From NCBI GenBank assembly GCA_020847735.1, contig JADLBL010000020.1, positions 1 to 64,000 of the forward strand: a DNA stretch of 64,000 nucleotides. Reading direction: 5' to 3'. The notes under the pieces were generated by a model. It made no database searches. It had not been told where the DNA came from and saw nothing but the letters and a program-made list of their open reading frames with translations. The translations under genes were made by a program, and so were the position numbers. Shown one piece after another: positions 55,001 to 64,000 of this stretch; position 1 is the stretch's first letter, and each line of letters opens with the position of its first letter. Source of the stretch: Candidatus Eisenbacteria bacterium (GTDB taxonomy: Bacteria; Eisenbacteria; RBG-16-71-46).

Positions 55001-55719
55001 GCACCCAGGTGCCGCTCGTGTTCAACAGCGCGCTGTCCGTGCGCGGCAGCTACGGCGACCGCACGACGGTCGCGAACGGGGTCGTGGCCCGCACCCGCGA
55101 GCGCCGCTTCCCGGACCTCGAGGTGGACTACGGCCGGCTCGCCGACGCGCTGCGGCTGTCGAAGTTCCTGCGCACGCCACAGCTGCGCACCGGCTGGGGC
55201 TGGTCGCGATCGTGGGAATACCAGGGCGACCGCTCGCGCCAGATCTCGCAGTCGTCCACGCACGACCTGCGCCCGCTGATTTCGGTTCGAGGCAATCTCA
55301 AGAACGGCACGACGGCGGACCTGGGCATCAACATGCGCAACACCTACCGCGAGGTGACGCAGCTCGGCCTTTCCACTCAGACGGACAAGAACACCGATCT
55401 GAACCTCACGCTCACGCGCTCGTACTCGCAGGGTCAGAAGGTGAACGTCTTCGGCCGCACGAGCACGGTCCGCAGTTCGGTCAGCATGAGTCTGGCCACC
55501 GTCTATTCGCACCGCCAGGGCGAGACTCGTATCGCCGGCGTCGGCGTCCAGAACCAGGTGGACGAGACCCAGCTTTCGGTGACCGGCAAGGGCACCTACG
55601 GTTTCAGCTCGAACGTCACCGGCAGCGCGGTGCTCGGCTATAGTGGCCGCACGAACCACGTGCAGAACATCGTCCGCCGCAGCATCCGCGTCGAGCTCAG
55701 CGCGCAGTTCACCTTCTGA
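49093..55719 (+). CDS. sprA: SprA-like type IX secretion outer-membrane protein
   Basis: A 2208-residue exported protein (signal peptide 1-24). SprA forms the 36-strand outer-membrane channel of the type IX secretion system. Family signs: repeated DxxxRLEGQLSDRVKVNLLQNS, the YRGDEDDLVQALDLGNTSL stretch, GLFGVKL, and a C-terminus ending in aromatic LSAQFTF as outer-membrane barrels do. Length fits (2300-2500 in Bacteroidota, slightly shorter here). A Pro/Ala/Ser-rich insert of about 95 residues (about 1800-1895) has no match in SprA that I know. An M28 peptidase gene starts at its last base. Confidence 0.85.
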   Translation: MLASLTLPALAFLMGISGIPGLNALPGLRKALRHKPPPAAADSLPPPWKSASRLAVEHDFLKPGIPAFGAPGASLTIVPTLDPRRLIVRVDPDSGVYKSDVEVGDLRLGIGYRAPLSGFAASAMQRKFSQRWMERSRKDVNSLGASTPATHTGVQLRLPVALPTPIQSLLGPGGPALNVSGAENIRISGTSNWTNQQTGLLGQRRSLFPSLDMQQDLDIRLEGQLSDRVKVNLLQNSANQVPLANRIAINYRGDEDDLVQALDLGNTSLSLPGTQYVSYSGRNEGLFGVKLATRYGPLDFTALASKQEGRSERASYSGGGASRTPQMLADYDYVKGQYFLLYDPNLPNPNAPGLPSVYRVDDTSIQLYLDDGNYGNDTNTLPGRAVVDPLRALLGGRYAGTPTDTAGFRGRFDLLKPGPTADYEILSDYYLFNGFAYKIIRLRQPIVTNSNACLAVTYTATPLDLSGNVIGAPIRVGGDTVSTAGPDQGFVLLKMLRVPRNKQTPQDPANPSVSLYAPDGMFEPVRELEMKNFYQLNGFGIDPTTFSMQIQQGRNDPPDNFASLGDSLVSYIELAGLDNVNESVSPPVKGHDLKVDGTLNTGGSLKSSTRYFVDYKNGILFFPDPRPFAPRVAPADSHYFDQVMDFNANRRMRFDGPSDSTNAANRDIYDKYSLQSTDAAYYLALDYAAQRGGGEISLGKGSILEGTEVVTVNGERWTRDRDYTIDYDLGRLSLKRQLGPTDQLSVDYSYAPLFQQASKTLLGSAFRLEGRNRSLGGALLYESKGAQDLRPRLGEEPSRTLITDLNTEWRFKPEFLTRLVDRLPGVRTTTPSEFNVQAEVGASFPNPNTRNEVFLDDMEGVRDAVSLSLSPLSWKYASPPLIADAGDIVSGVATISRSILADTTQGRHLRNAELRWYQPPNYVKEGNLKPTLEEAQGSKNPRQVLALTVPKRPANALPSDKLWAGLTYPLDQVGIDLSRAQFIEVWVNDFRDQHVPGTTVPRIRGDHVKLHIDLGVVSEDQMRAPNRLPDGRLQSEDQVPRDRQLVVAGGTDEDTGYDGIKDEDERARVQSGAAVRADLTTASDTDPEGDDYKDPDDRFHDIDPRKFTFTNGSEGNKRLLPYPETEDLNLNELVDQDEAYYEYTIALDDTSRYLATDVYRDFANDPKVVTPVYPDNGWRRFRIPIHDEQRVQFGVPDLSIARNVRVWIEDLQKPDESQVAGENEVRPLLLIGGIDIVGSRWLASDLTPRQRDTTNTTVTLNSVNSLDDADVYVYPFDPGETRNGNQALTRREQSMRLEFTELAPDDTLEAYRTFSLDENYSRYGALSWYATGFGIENYRDQPNDRLFYFVRFGTDEKGDNYYEVKRRVPASVRDTLRQWVGSPVRADLAAIANLKLNGDYPTIAPFLYRVPYGADGDSIIIKGRPSFTRLRRISFGLINGSDASPSGPVTYPAGELWFDELRAVDVAKDVGYANRLLVNGRLANLMTYNVSWNTLDANFLSVGQTRGSGSRTSSLAITSSMDLHRFFEGTGIVLPVTASWTRNVSRPRFSAGDDVVRTGRQQELSETGSQSRTISTSYTRNWSQRANPILRYTLAGLTANIARTETDSHNPTGGGNSASTNAGVSWNIAPRSLLALGHKGLPFKLYPLPERVFWTYTVSQTNSESYTLAPDGSGRRIPSANTSGRIAGLTFGADTRPIELLRHHIEGQRALSLVGVPLDHLGFINFGRLTQWRQSLDASWAAQRGSAWLRPSLRWSSNYSQNNDLLSENLSVHAIQNGQNIQVNWTLPFDQLRGASANPAGRQYVPPAASARPPVQRPPAGAEQGPIGSTPADSSGTSPSGAAGPDSLGAPAAPGQPGPADSTGAGAPGGSAIGTGAPAAADSAHASPAKPPRPSFRLPGLRDLLARVGQVQTDLSLNRSSSYSRMLGMPGPLYLFGLSENPGLEDSTGRVREVNGNAISTGLDWRLNARTQVPLVFNSALSVRGSYGDRTTVANGVVARTRERRFPDLEVDYGRLADALRLSKFLRTPQLRTGWGWSRSWEYQGDRSRQISQSSTHDLRPLISVRGNLKNGTTADLGINMRNTYREVTQLGLSTQTDKNTDLNLTLTRSYSQGQKVNVFGRTSTVRSSVSMSLATVYSHRQGETRIAGVGVQNQVDETQLSVTGKGTYGFSSNVTGSAVLGYSGRTNHVQNIVRRSIRVELSAQFTF

Positions 55720-56651
55720 TGGCGACCCGTTCCCGGAATCGGCTGCTGTGGTCCGCGCTGCTCGCTCTGGCGGTGGGCGCGATGCCCGCATGCGCCGGAC
55801 GCTTCCGGGTGGACGGCGCCCGGGCTCTCGCTCGCGTCAGCCGGCAGGTCGAGGCGGGCCCGCGCATCGCCGGCACGCCCGGCAACGCCGTGATCCGGGA
55901 GTGGATCGCCGCGGAGTGCGAGCGGCTCGGCGGCACGGTCGAACGACAGGCCTTCACCGACACGACGCTGGGCCATCCGCTCGAGGTGACCAACGTGATC
56001 GCACGCTTCGGTCCGAATGGCGGGCGGCGCATCGTGCTGTGCGCGCACTTCGACACGCGCCCGTGGTCGGACCAGGACCCCGACTCGGCGATGCGTTCGC
56101 GGCCCGTGCCCGGAGCGAACGACGGCGGTTCGGGCGTGGCCGTGCTGCTCGAGGTCGCGGAGCTCATGGCGCACCGCGCTCCGCCGGTGGGAGTGGACCT
56201 GGTGTTCTTCGACGCCGAGGACCTCGGCCGCAGCGACGCCCCCGACGAGTTCTGCCTCGGCTCGAAGGGATACGCGGCGCGCCTTCCCGCGGCGGGTGAC
56301 CCGGCGCGTCCGGTGGCGGCGTTCCTGTTCGACATGGTCGGCGATCGCGATCTGCAGATCTGGAGGGAGAAGAACTCGAGCGATCGGGCCTCCAATCTCG
56401 CCGCGCTCGTCGTCGAGGGCGCCAGGGCGACGGGGGCGAAGTCGTTTCACGACGAAGTCCGTTACAGCCTCGTGGACGACCACATCCGCCTGCTCGACGC
56501 GGGACTCCCGGCGGTGGACATCGTGGACTTCGACTATCCCGCCTGGCACACGCACCGGGACTCCACCGACCAGGTCTCGGCCGCGAGCCTCGCCGAGGTC
56601 GCGCGCGTCGCCGCCTGGCTGATCTACCGCAGCCCCCTCGCGAAGCCCTGA
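55719..56651 (+). CDS. M28-family zinc peptidase (glutaminyl cyclase-like)
   Basis: A 310-residue exported protein; the N-terminus is hydrophobic with AMPAC (C25) as a possible lipobox. Two-zinc site residues: H110 (CAHFDTRP), D135 (GANDGGSG), E167 (DAEDLG), D206 (DMVGD) and a His in WHTHRDSTD. Spelling FDTRPW and WHTHRDSTD is that of glutaminyl-peptide cyclotransferase-like M28 members. ATG 55719 shares its A with the sprA TGA, so the two are co-translated. It may process N-termini of secreted proteins; that is inference. Confidence 0.88.
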   Translation: MATRSRNRLLWSALLALAVGAMPACAGRFRVDGARALARVSRQVEAGPRIAGTPGNAVIREWIAAECERLGGTVERQAFTDTTLGHPLEVTNVIARFGPNGGRRIVLCAHFDTRPWSDQDPDSAMRSRPVPGANDGGSGVAVLLEVAELMAHRAPPVGVDLVFFDAEDLGRSDAPDEFCLGSKGYAARLPAAGDPARPVAAFLFDMVGDRDLQIWREKNSSDRASNLAALVVEGARATGAKSFHDEVRYSLVDDHIRLLDAGLPAVDIVDFDYPAWHTHRDSTDQVSAASLAEVARVAAWLIYRSPLAKP

Positions 56652-56779
56652 CGCGGCGCCGCGGGCTCCCCGCGCCGCCGACCGACTTCCGGCTTGCCGC
56701 GAGCGGGGGCAATCGGTTAGGTTGCCGGCAGGAGTGGGGCAGGTGCGACCACTCCTTTCTTTGTCTGTAGGGAGCCAAA

Positions 56780-57298
56780 GTGGATGTGAGAGAAGAGGTT
56801 CGCCAGATCGCGACCCCCCTCGCGGAGGAGGAGGGCTACGAGCTGGTGGACGTGGAACAGGCGGCCTCCGGACGGCATCGGGTGATCCGGGTCTACCTGG
56901 ACAAGCCCGGCGGTGTGAGTGTCGGGGACTGCGCGCGTTTCAGCCGGCGGCTTTCGGACTGCCTGGACATGAACCAGACGGTCGCCGGGAGCTACCACCT
57001 CGAGGTGAGCTCGCCCGGGCTGGAGCGGCCGGTCCGGACGCTCGAGCACGTGCGGCGCTTCTCCGGGCAGCGGGTTTCCCTGACGGCGCACGACCCGCAC
57101 GACGGCCGCAGGAACTTCGAGGGTATCCTGCTCGGTCCGGACGGGGAGCGCGCGGGGCTGCGGTTGGACGAGGGCGAGGAACACTGGTTCGAGTGGTCGG
57201 AAGTGAAGTCGGTCCGTTTGGTGGTGGATCCGTGGGCGGGACTGCGGAACTCCAGCGGCCGCGGCGCGGCGGAACGCCGTCGGGGAGGGGCGCGATGA
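56780..57298 (+). CDS. rimP: Ribosome maturation factor RimP
   Basis: A 172-residue 30S assembly factor. Family marks: GYELVDVEQA...VIRVYLDKPGGVSVGDCARFSRRLSD and VSSPGLERP. GTG 56780 has GGGAG about 8 nt upstream. TTAGGTT near 56716 is a likely promoter of the whole rimP-nusA-infB operon. Overlaps nusA by 4 nt. Confidence 0.95.
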   Translation: MDVREEVRQIATPLAEEEGYELVDVEQAASGRHRVIRVYLDKPGGVSVGDCARFSRRLSDCLDMNQTVAGSYHLEVSSPGLERPVRTLEHVRRFSGQRVSLTAHDPHDGRRNFEGILLGPDGERAGLRLDEGEEHWFEWSEVKSVRLVVDPWAGLRNSSGRGAAERRRGGAR

Positions 57299-58666
57299 AC
57301 AACGAAATCCTGGATGCGCTGAGCCAGATCACGCGCGAAAAGAGCGTGGACCGCGCCATGCTCATCGAAACGCTGGAAATGGGCCTCGCGAGCGCCGTCC
57401 GCAAGAAGCACGGCGCCACCGCCGACGTTCAGGTCCGCTTCAACGACAAGTCCGGCACGCTCGAGTGCGCGCTCCGCATGACCGTCGTCGAGAACGTCGA
57501 GGATCCCGCGTTCCAGTGGACGGTCGAGAAGGCCCGCACGCACCGCCCCGACGCGAGCGTCGGCGACGTCATCGTCCTGCCGCTGCCGATCTCCGAGTTC
57601 GGCCGCAACGCGATCCAGACGGCCAAGCAGGTGCTGATCCAGCGCGTGCGCGAGGCCGAGCGCGATCGCGTGTTCAAGGAGTACGCCGACAAGACCGGCC
57701 AGCTCGTGCGCGGCGTGGTGCAGCAGGTGGACCGCGGCAACGTCATCGTGAAGCTCGACTTCTCCGAGGGGCTGCTGCCCGCGCGCGAGCAGATCCCGCG
57801 CTCGTACCACCGGCAGGGCGACTACGTGCGCGCGGTGGTGATCAACGTGGACAAGGCCGCGAAGGGTCCCCAGGTCATCCTGTCGCGCACCCACCCGGAT
57901 TTCCTGCGCCGGCTGTTCGAGTCCGAGGTGCCCGAGATCGCGGACAAGATCGTCGAGGTCAAGGCGGTCTCGCGCGAAGCCGGCGCGCGCTCGAAGATTT
58001 CGGTGCTCTCGACCGACCCGCGCGTGGACGCGGTCGGCTCGTGCGTCGGCCTGAAGGGCTCGCGCGTGCAGAGCATCGTGCGTGAGCTCGGCGGCGAGCG
58101 CATTGACATCGTGCCGTGGTCCAGCGATCCGGCCGTGTTCGTGTCGCGCGCGCTCGCGCCGGCACGGGTCATGGACGTGAAGGTTGCCGAGGCCGACCAG
58201 CGCATGATCGTGGTGGTCGCCGACGACCAGCTGTCGCTGGCGATCGGCAAGGGAGGCCAGAACGCGCGTCTCGCGGCGCGGCTCACGGGCTGGAAGATCG
58301 ACCTCGTGTCGAAGAGCGAGGAGAAGAAGCGCCACGAGCTCGAACGCGCGAGCCGGCTCGAGGTCGAACGCCTCGAACTGGGCGAGGCGACGACCGAGAA
58401 GCTCATCAGCGCGGGAATCGAGACGGTGCAGGAGCTGGTCGCGACGCCGCTCGAGAAACTCATCGAGATCCCCGGCGTCGGCGAGAAGACGGCCGAGAAG
58501 GTGCTCGCGACCGCGCAGGAGTTCATGGCCGCGCAGGCCGCGGCGCTCGCCGCGGCGGCGGTCGAGCACGAGTTCTCGCCGGAAATGGAACCGGCCGCGG
58601 AGGCCCTGCCCGCCGGGGAGAACTCCGGGGCGTCCGCGTCGCCTGAAGCCGCGGAAGGAGCGAGCC

Positions 58667-58677
<11 letters not shown>
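57295..58677 (+). CDS. nusA: Transcription factor NusA
   Basis: A 460-residue RNA-polymerase-binding factor for pausing and termination. N-terminal domain, S1 domain (GQLVRGVVQQVDRGNVIVKLDFSEGLLP), two KH domains (VGLKGSRVQSIVRELGGERIDIV and AIGKGGQNARLAARLTGWKI) and a C-terminal helix-hairpin-helix part (IPGVGEKTAEKVLATAQEF) are seen. ATG 57295 overlaps rimP. No ylxR follows; infB starts 11 nt inside its end. Confidence 0.96.
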
Positions 58678-61249
<2,572 letters not shown>

Positions 61250-61311
61250 CGGGAGGCGGGCCGCGTGCGGCCCGCCTCCCGCCCGCGGCACCCGTGGCCG
61301 GGACCTTCGCC

Positions 61312-61593
61312 ATGGTCGTCGGAATCGTTCGAATCGAGCTGCACCTGCCCGCGTCGCGATCGCTCAAGGACAAGCGGCAGGTGCTGCGAAGCCTCAAGGA
61401 CCGCATTCGCGAACGCGCGCAGGCGTCCGTGGCCGAGGTGGAGCACCAGGACCTCTGGCAGCGGGCCGCGCTCGGTGTGGCCGTGGTGGCGACCGACGGC
61501 GGCCAGGCCCGCGAACGACTGCAGGTCGTGCGCGGGCTGGTCGAGCAGGCGTTCGAGGCGCAGATCACCGACTGGCAGGAGAGCTTCGAATGA
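61312..61593 (+). CDS. DUF503 (YlxP) family protein
   Basis: A 93-residue alpha/beta protein of the DUF503/YlxP family, regularly found between infB and rbfA and possibly linked to ribosome assembly. SRSLKDKRQVLRSLKDRIR and VAEVEHQDLWQRA are family marks. ATG 61312. The rbfA ATG overlaps its stop. Confidence 0.92.
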   Translation: MVVGIVRIELHLPASRSLKDKRQVLRSLKDRIRERAQASVAEVEHQDLWQRAALGVAVVATDGGQARERLQVVRGLVEQAFEAQITDWQESFE

Positions 61594-61961
61594 GGATCCG
61601 TCCCGAAAGGGTCGCGCACCTGATGCGGCGCGAGGTCGCGGACATTCTCGAGCGGCGGCTGCGCGATCCGCGGCTCGGCGCGACCGTGACCGTGACCGAC
61701 GTGCAGGTGACGCACGACCTGTCGTTCGCGCGCGTGTTCGTGACCGTGCTCGGCGACGAGGCGGCACGCGGACCGGCCATGGAAGCGCTGCGTCACGCGA
61801 GCGGTTTCGTCCGTCACGAACTGGGTTCGCGTCTCGACCTGCGCGAAGTGCCCGAAATCCGCTTCGAGTACGACGCCTCGCTGGACCAGGGACGGCGGGT
61901 CGAAGGCCTGCTCCGGCGCATCGAGCAGGGCGATCCCGTCCAGGACGAGGAGTCCGAGTGA
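61590..61961 (+). CDS. rbfA: 30S ribosome-binding factor A
   Basis: A 123-residue KH-fold protein for 16S rRNA 5' maturation. Typical [24 protein letters not shown] and VTVTDVQVTHDLSFARVFVTVLG. ATG 61590 overlaps the DUF503 stop (ATGA). Confidence 0.95.
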   Translation: MRIRPERVAHLMRREVADILERRLRDPRLGATVTVTDVQVTHDLSFARVFVTVLGDEAARGPAMEALRHASGFVRHELGSRLDLREVPEIRFEYDASLDQGRRVEGLLRRIEQGDPVQDEESE

Positions 61962-62920
61962 GGCGCGACCCGCCGGCCGGGTCCGGCGCCTGGGCGGGCC
62001 TGCTTCCCGTGGACAAGCCGGTGGGCGTCACCTCGCACGATGTCGTGGATCGCGCGCGCCGCTCGCTCGGACTGCGCGCGATCGGCCACCTCGGCACGCT
62101 CGATCCGGGCGCGAGCGGGCTGCTGGTGCTCGCGGTCGGGGTCGCCACGCGCTGCGCGCTCGTCTGGCAGGGCGGCGAAAAGACCTACGAGGGCGTCGCG
62201 CGGCTCGGAATCACGACCGACTCGCAGGACCTTCACGGCCGGGTGCTCGCGACGCACGAAGTGCGCGCCGGCGAAACCGCGATACGCGCCGCCGCGGAGG
62301 CGCTGACCGGCGATCTGCTGCAGGTGCCGCCGATGGTCTCGGCGCTCAAGCACCGCGGCCGTCGCCTGCACGAGATCGCGCGCGCGGGCGGGACCGTCGA
62401 ACGCGCGCCGCGCCCGGTGCGAGTCGAAGGCTGGGAATGGCTCGGGTTCGAGGGCCCGGATGCGGCGTTTCGCGTGCGCTGCTCGGGCGGGACGTACGTG
62501 CGCACGCTCGTGCACGACCTGGGCGTCTCGCTCGGCTGCGGGGCGGCACTCGCGGCGCTGCGGCGCACGCGCAGCGCGCCGTTCGGCATCGAACAGGCCT
62601 GCACGTGGGAAGACCTCGGCGGGCTCGGCGCCGTCGAACTGCTCGGGCGCCACGGGATTCCGCTCGATCGGGCGCTCGAAGTCCTGCCCGCCGTGACGCT
62701 CGACGCCGTCGCCGCCGAGGCGCTCGGGCACGGGCGCGGCTTCGCGGTCGCGGCCGATTCGGCGCCGGTCGGCACGGGCGAGCGGTCGGTGGTGTTCCGC
62801 GACGTCTCCGGGCGCGCCCTCGCGCTGGGCGAACTGCGCCCCGGCGGGTTCGCCGGCGAGGCGCTGGCGGCGCCGCGGGTCGTCTTCCCGTGGGCGCTTC
62901 GCGAGGGGCGCGCGGCGTGA
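61958..62920 (+). CDS. truB: tRNA pseudouridine-55 synthase
   Basis: A 320-residue enzyme that makes pseudouridine 55 in tRNA. KPVGVTSHDVVDRAR, the catalytic Asp in GHLGTLDPGASGLL and YVRTLVHDLG are present. GTG 61958 overlaps the rbfA stop (GTGA). Ends with the usual PUA-like part. Confidence 0.95.
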   Translation: MRRDPPAGSGAWAGLLPVDKPVGVTSHDVVDRARRSLGLRAIGHLGTLDPGASGLLVLAVGVATRCALVWQGGEKTYEGVARLGITTDSQDLHGRVLATHEVRAGETAIRAAAEALTGDLLQVPPMVSALKHRGRRLHEIARAGGTVERAPRPVRVEGWEWLGFEGPDAAFRVRCSGGTYVRTLVHDLGVSLGCGAALAALRRTRSAPFGIEQACTWEDLGGLGAVELLGRHGIPLDRALEVLPAVTLDAVAAEALGHGRGFAVAADSAPVGTGERSVVFRDVSGRALALGELRPGGFAGEALAAPRVVFPWALREGRAA

Positions 62921-63846
62921 GCGGCGCGGTCGCGGTCGGCGTCTTCGACGGCCTGCACCGGGGTCACCAGGCGTTGATCGCCCGCGCCGTCGCGCGCGCG
63001 GCCGGTGGACGCTGCGTGGCGGTGAGTTTCGATCCGCATCCCGACCTGGTGCTCGCGAAGGAGTTCCTCGCCCGCGCGCCGCTCACGCCGATTCCCGAGA
63101 AGCAGGAGCGGCTCGCGGCGCTGGGTGCGGAGCTGCATGTGCTGCCGTTCACGCGAGAGCTGGCGGCGCTGTCGCCCGAGGCGTTCGTGGACGAGCACCT
63201 GGTCCGGCCGCTGCGGCCTTCCTGGCTCGTGGTCGGGGAGGACTTCGCGCTCGGGCGCGCCCGCGCCGGCGACGTCGCGCGCCTGCGGGCGATCGGTCGC
63301 GAGCGCGCCTTCGAAGTCGAGGCGGTGCCGTTGCTCAGCGATGGCGGTGAGCCGATCACGAGCACCCGGATTCGCGAGCTGCTCGCCGCCGGGCGCGTGG
63401 CCGAGGCGGGCAGTCTGCTCGGGCGGCGCTACACGCTCGCGGGCCATGTCGTGCGCGGCGACGGAATCGGCCGCAAGCTCGGCTGGCCGACCGCGAACCT
63501 GCGCCTGCACGAGGAGAAATGCCTGCCCTCGCTCGGCATTTACGCCGTGTGGGCGAGGATCGCGGGGGAGGATCGCTGGCGGCCCGGGGCGATGAGCATC
63601 GGGGTCCGGCCGACCTTCGGAGGTCAGGCGGTCACGCTCGAGGTCCACTTGATGGATTGGGAAGGGGACCTCTATGGCCGGGAGCTGGAGGTCCAGTTCG
63701 TGGACTGGCTGCGGCCGGAGCTCTCGTTCGACGGGGTCGAGGCGCTGGTGGCCGCCATCGCCGCCGATGTGGCGCTTGCCCGGCAACGACTTGAGGCGGC
63801 CCCGCCAGCCGAGGACCTGTTCGCCGGACACCGTCCGGGAAACTGA
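62917..63846 (+). CDS. ribF: Bifunctional riboflavin kinase/FAD synthetase
   Basis: A 309-residue enzyme making FMN and FAD. FAD synthetase half: GVFDGLHRGHQ with HxGH, and ISSTRI-like ITSTRIRELL. Kinase half: GDGIGRKLGWPTANL. GTG 62917 overlaps truB; the protein starts right at the first strand, about 15 residues shorter than in E. coli. Confidence 0.95.
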   Translation: MSGAVAVGVFDGLHRGHQALIARAVARAAGGRCVAVSFDPHPDLVLAKEFLARAPLTPIPEKQERLAALGAELHVLPFTRELAALSPEAFVDEHLVRPLRPSWLVVGEDFALGRARAGDVARLRAIGRERAFEVEAVPLLSDGGEPITSTRIRELLAAGRVAEAGSLLGRRYTLAGHVVRGDGIGRKLGWPTANLRLHEEKCLPSLGIYAVWARIAGEDRWRPGAMSIGVRPTFGGQAVTLEVHLMDWEGDLYGRELEVQFVDWLRPELSFDGVEALVAAIAADVALARQRLEAAPPAEDLFAGHRPGN

Positions 63847-63874
63847 GATCCCGCTGGAGTGCGGGCGCGCGTGG

Positions 63875-63883
63875 TGCTACATT
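63875..63883 (+). promoter_or_regulatory. Extended -10 TGCTACATT near right edge
   Basis: TG-C-TACATT at 63875-63883 after ribF, about 100 nt before a likely next gene (ATG 63979 or GTG 63997, the latter with CAGGAGA before it) cut by the window edge. rpsO often follows ribF, but only a few codons are visible, so the gene cannot be named. Confidence 0.4.
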
Positions 63884-64000
63884 GCCCCGTCGCTCCGATC
63901 CCCTCGGGGCCACGGGACGCACCCCGCTCCCTCCGTGGAGACCCTGACACTCCCGGAAGGGGCCTCCATCCCCACCTCATGGCAGGAGACGCCGCTGTGA

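Noticed and set aside
52024-55791. 1255-codon minus-strand frame opposite sprA
   Set aside because: Composition is a shadow of the GC-rich sprA sequence; no start signals or domains.
63979-64000. rpsO start at the right edge
   Set aside because: Only about seven codons are visible and they do not match a typical S15 N-terminus, so the gene is not named.

Overview
The window is a 64 kb piece of a GC-rich (about 70% by eye) chromosome from a diderm, LPS-making bacterium. The best fit is a deep lineage of the FCB group, such as Candidatus Eisenbacteria or a relative. Reasons are a 2208-residue SprA-like type IX secretion protein, LptF/LptG and split heptose-activation genes (outer membrane and LPS), Ser/Thr kinases of the propeller and tail type, Acidobacteria/Gemmatimonadota-style ECF sigma factors, and frequent GTG/TTG starts. 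This placement is inference; no rRNA or tRNA gene was seen.

Layout. (1) 1-9250 is an accessory block, visibly less GC-rich, with mixed codon use. Its core is a tight four-gene operon (2577-7170): beta-class DNA methyltransferase, short SF2 helicase, predicted PD-(D/E)XK nuclease with a BamHI-like E-x-E, and a MORC/MutL-like GHKL ATPase. This looks like a methylation-linked anti-phage system. Divergent from it are a one-TM protein and an AlbA_2 (Schlafen-type) protein. Two small membrane or lipoprotein genes and a double XRE regulator follow. (2) At about 9250 the block ends inside comM, which keeps only its first 348 codons, so the block is either inserted in comM or joined by assembly error. 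(3) 9251-25750 holds signalling and accessory housekeeping genes: two Ser/Thr kinases, a hybrid histidine kinase, two thioredoxin-fold proteins without the usual cysteines, a UroD-family protein, a double GNAT, hldE1/hldE2 and an ECF sigma factor. (4) 25992-36589 is central metabolism and fatty acid synthesis: sucC-sucD, ndk, then DUF177-rpmF-plsX-fabH-fabD-fabG-acpP-fabF-rnc, largely in start/stop overlap. (5) 36657-46430: TPR protein, ECF sigma/anti-sigma/HtrA-like operon, aroB-aroQ-accB-pilT-accC-comB. (6) 46438-48923 lptF-lptG on the minus strand. (7) 49093-56651 sprA with an M28 peptidase. (8) 56780-63846 is the rimP-nusA-infB-DUF503-rbfA-truB-ribF translation/RNA operon, probably followed by another gene just beyond the edge.

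A recurring feature is a TANNNT hexamer 6-10 nt before many first genes (13171, 18831, 18949, 20437, 20538, 36657, 40928, 48923 and the 11-codon ORF before sprA), which suggests leaderless transcription. Genes inside operons instead show GGAGG-type ribosome sites or ATGA/GTGA overlaps.
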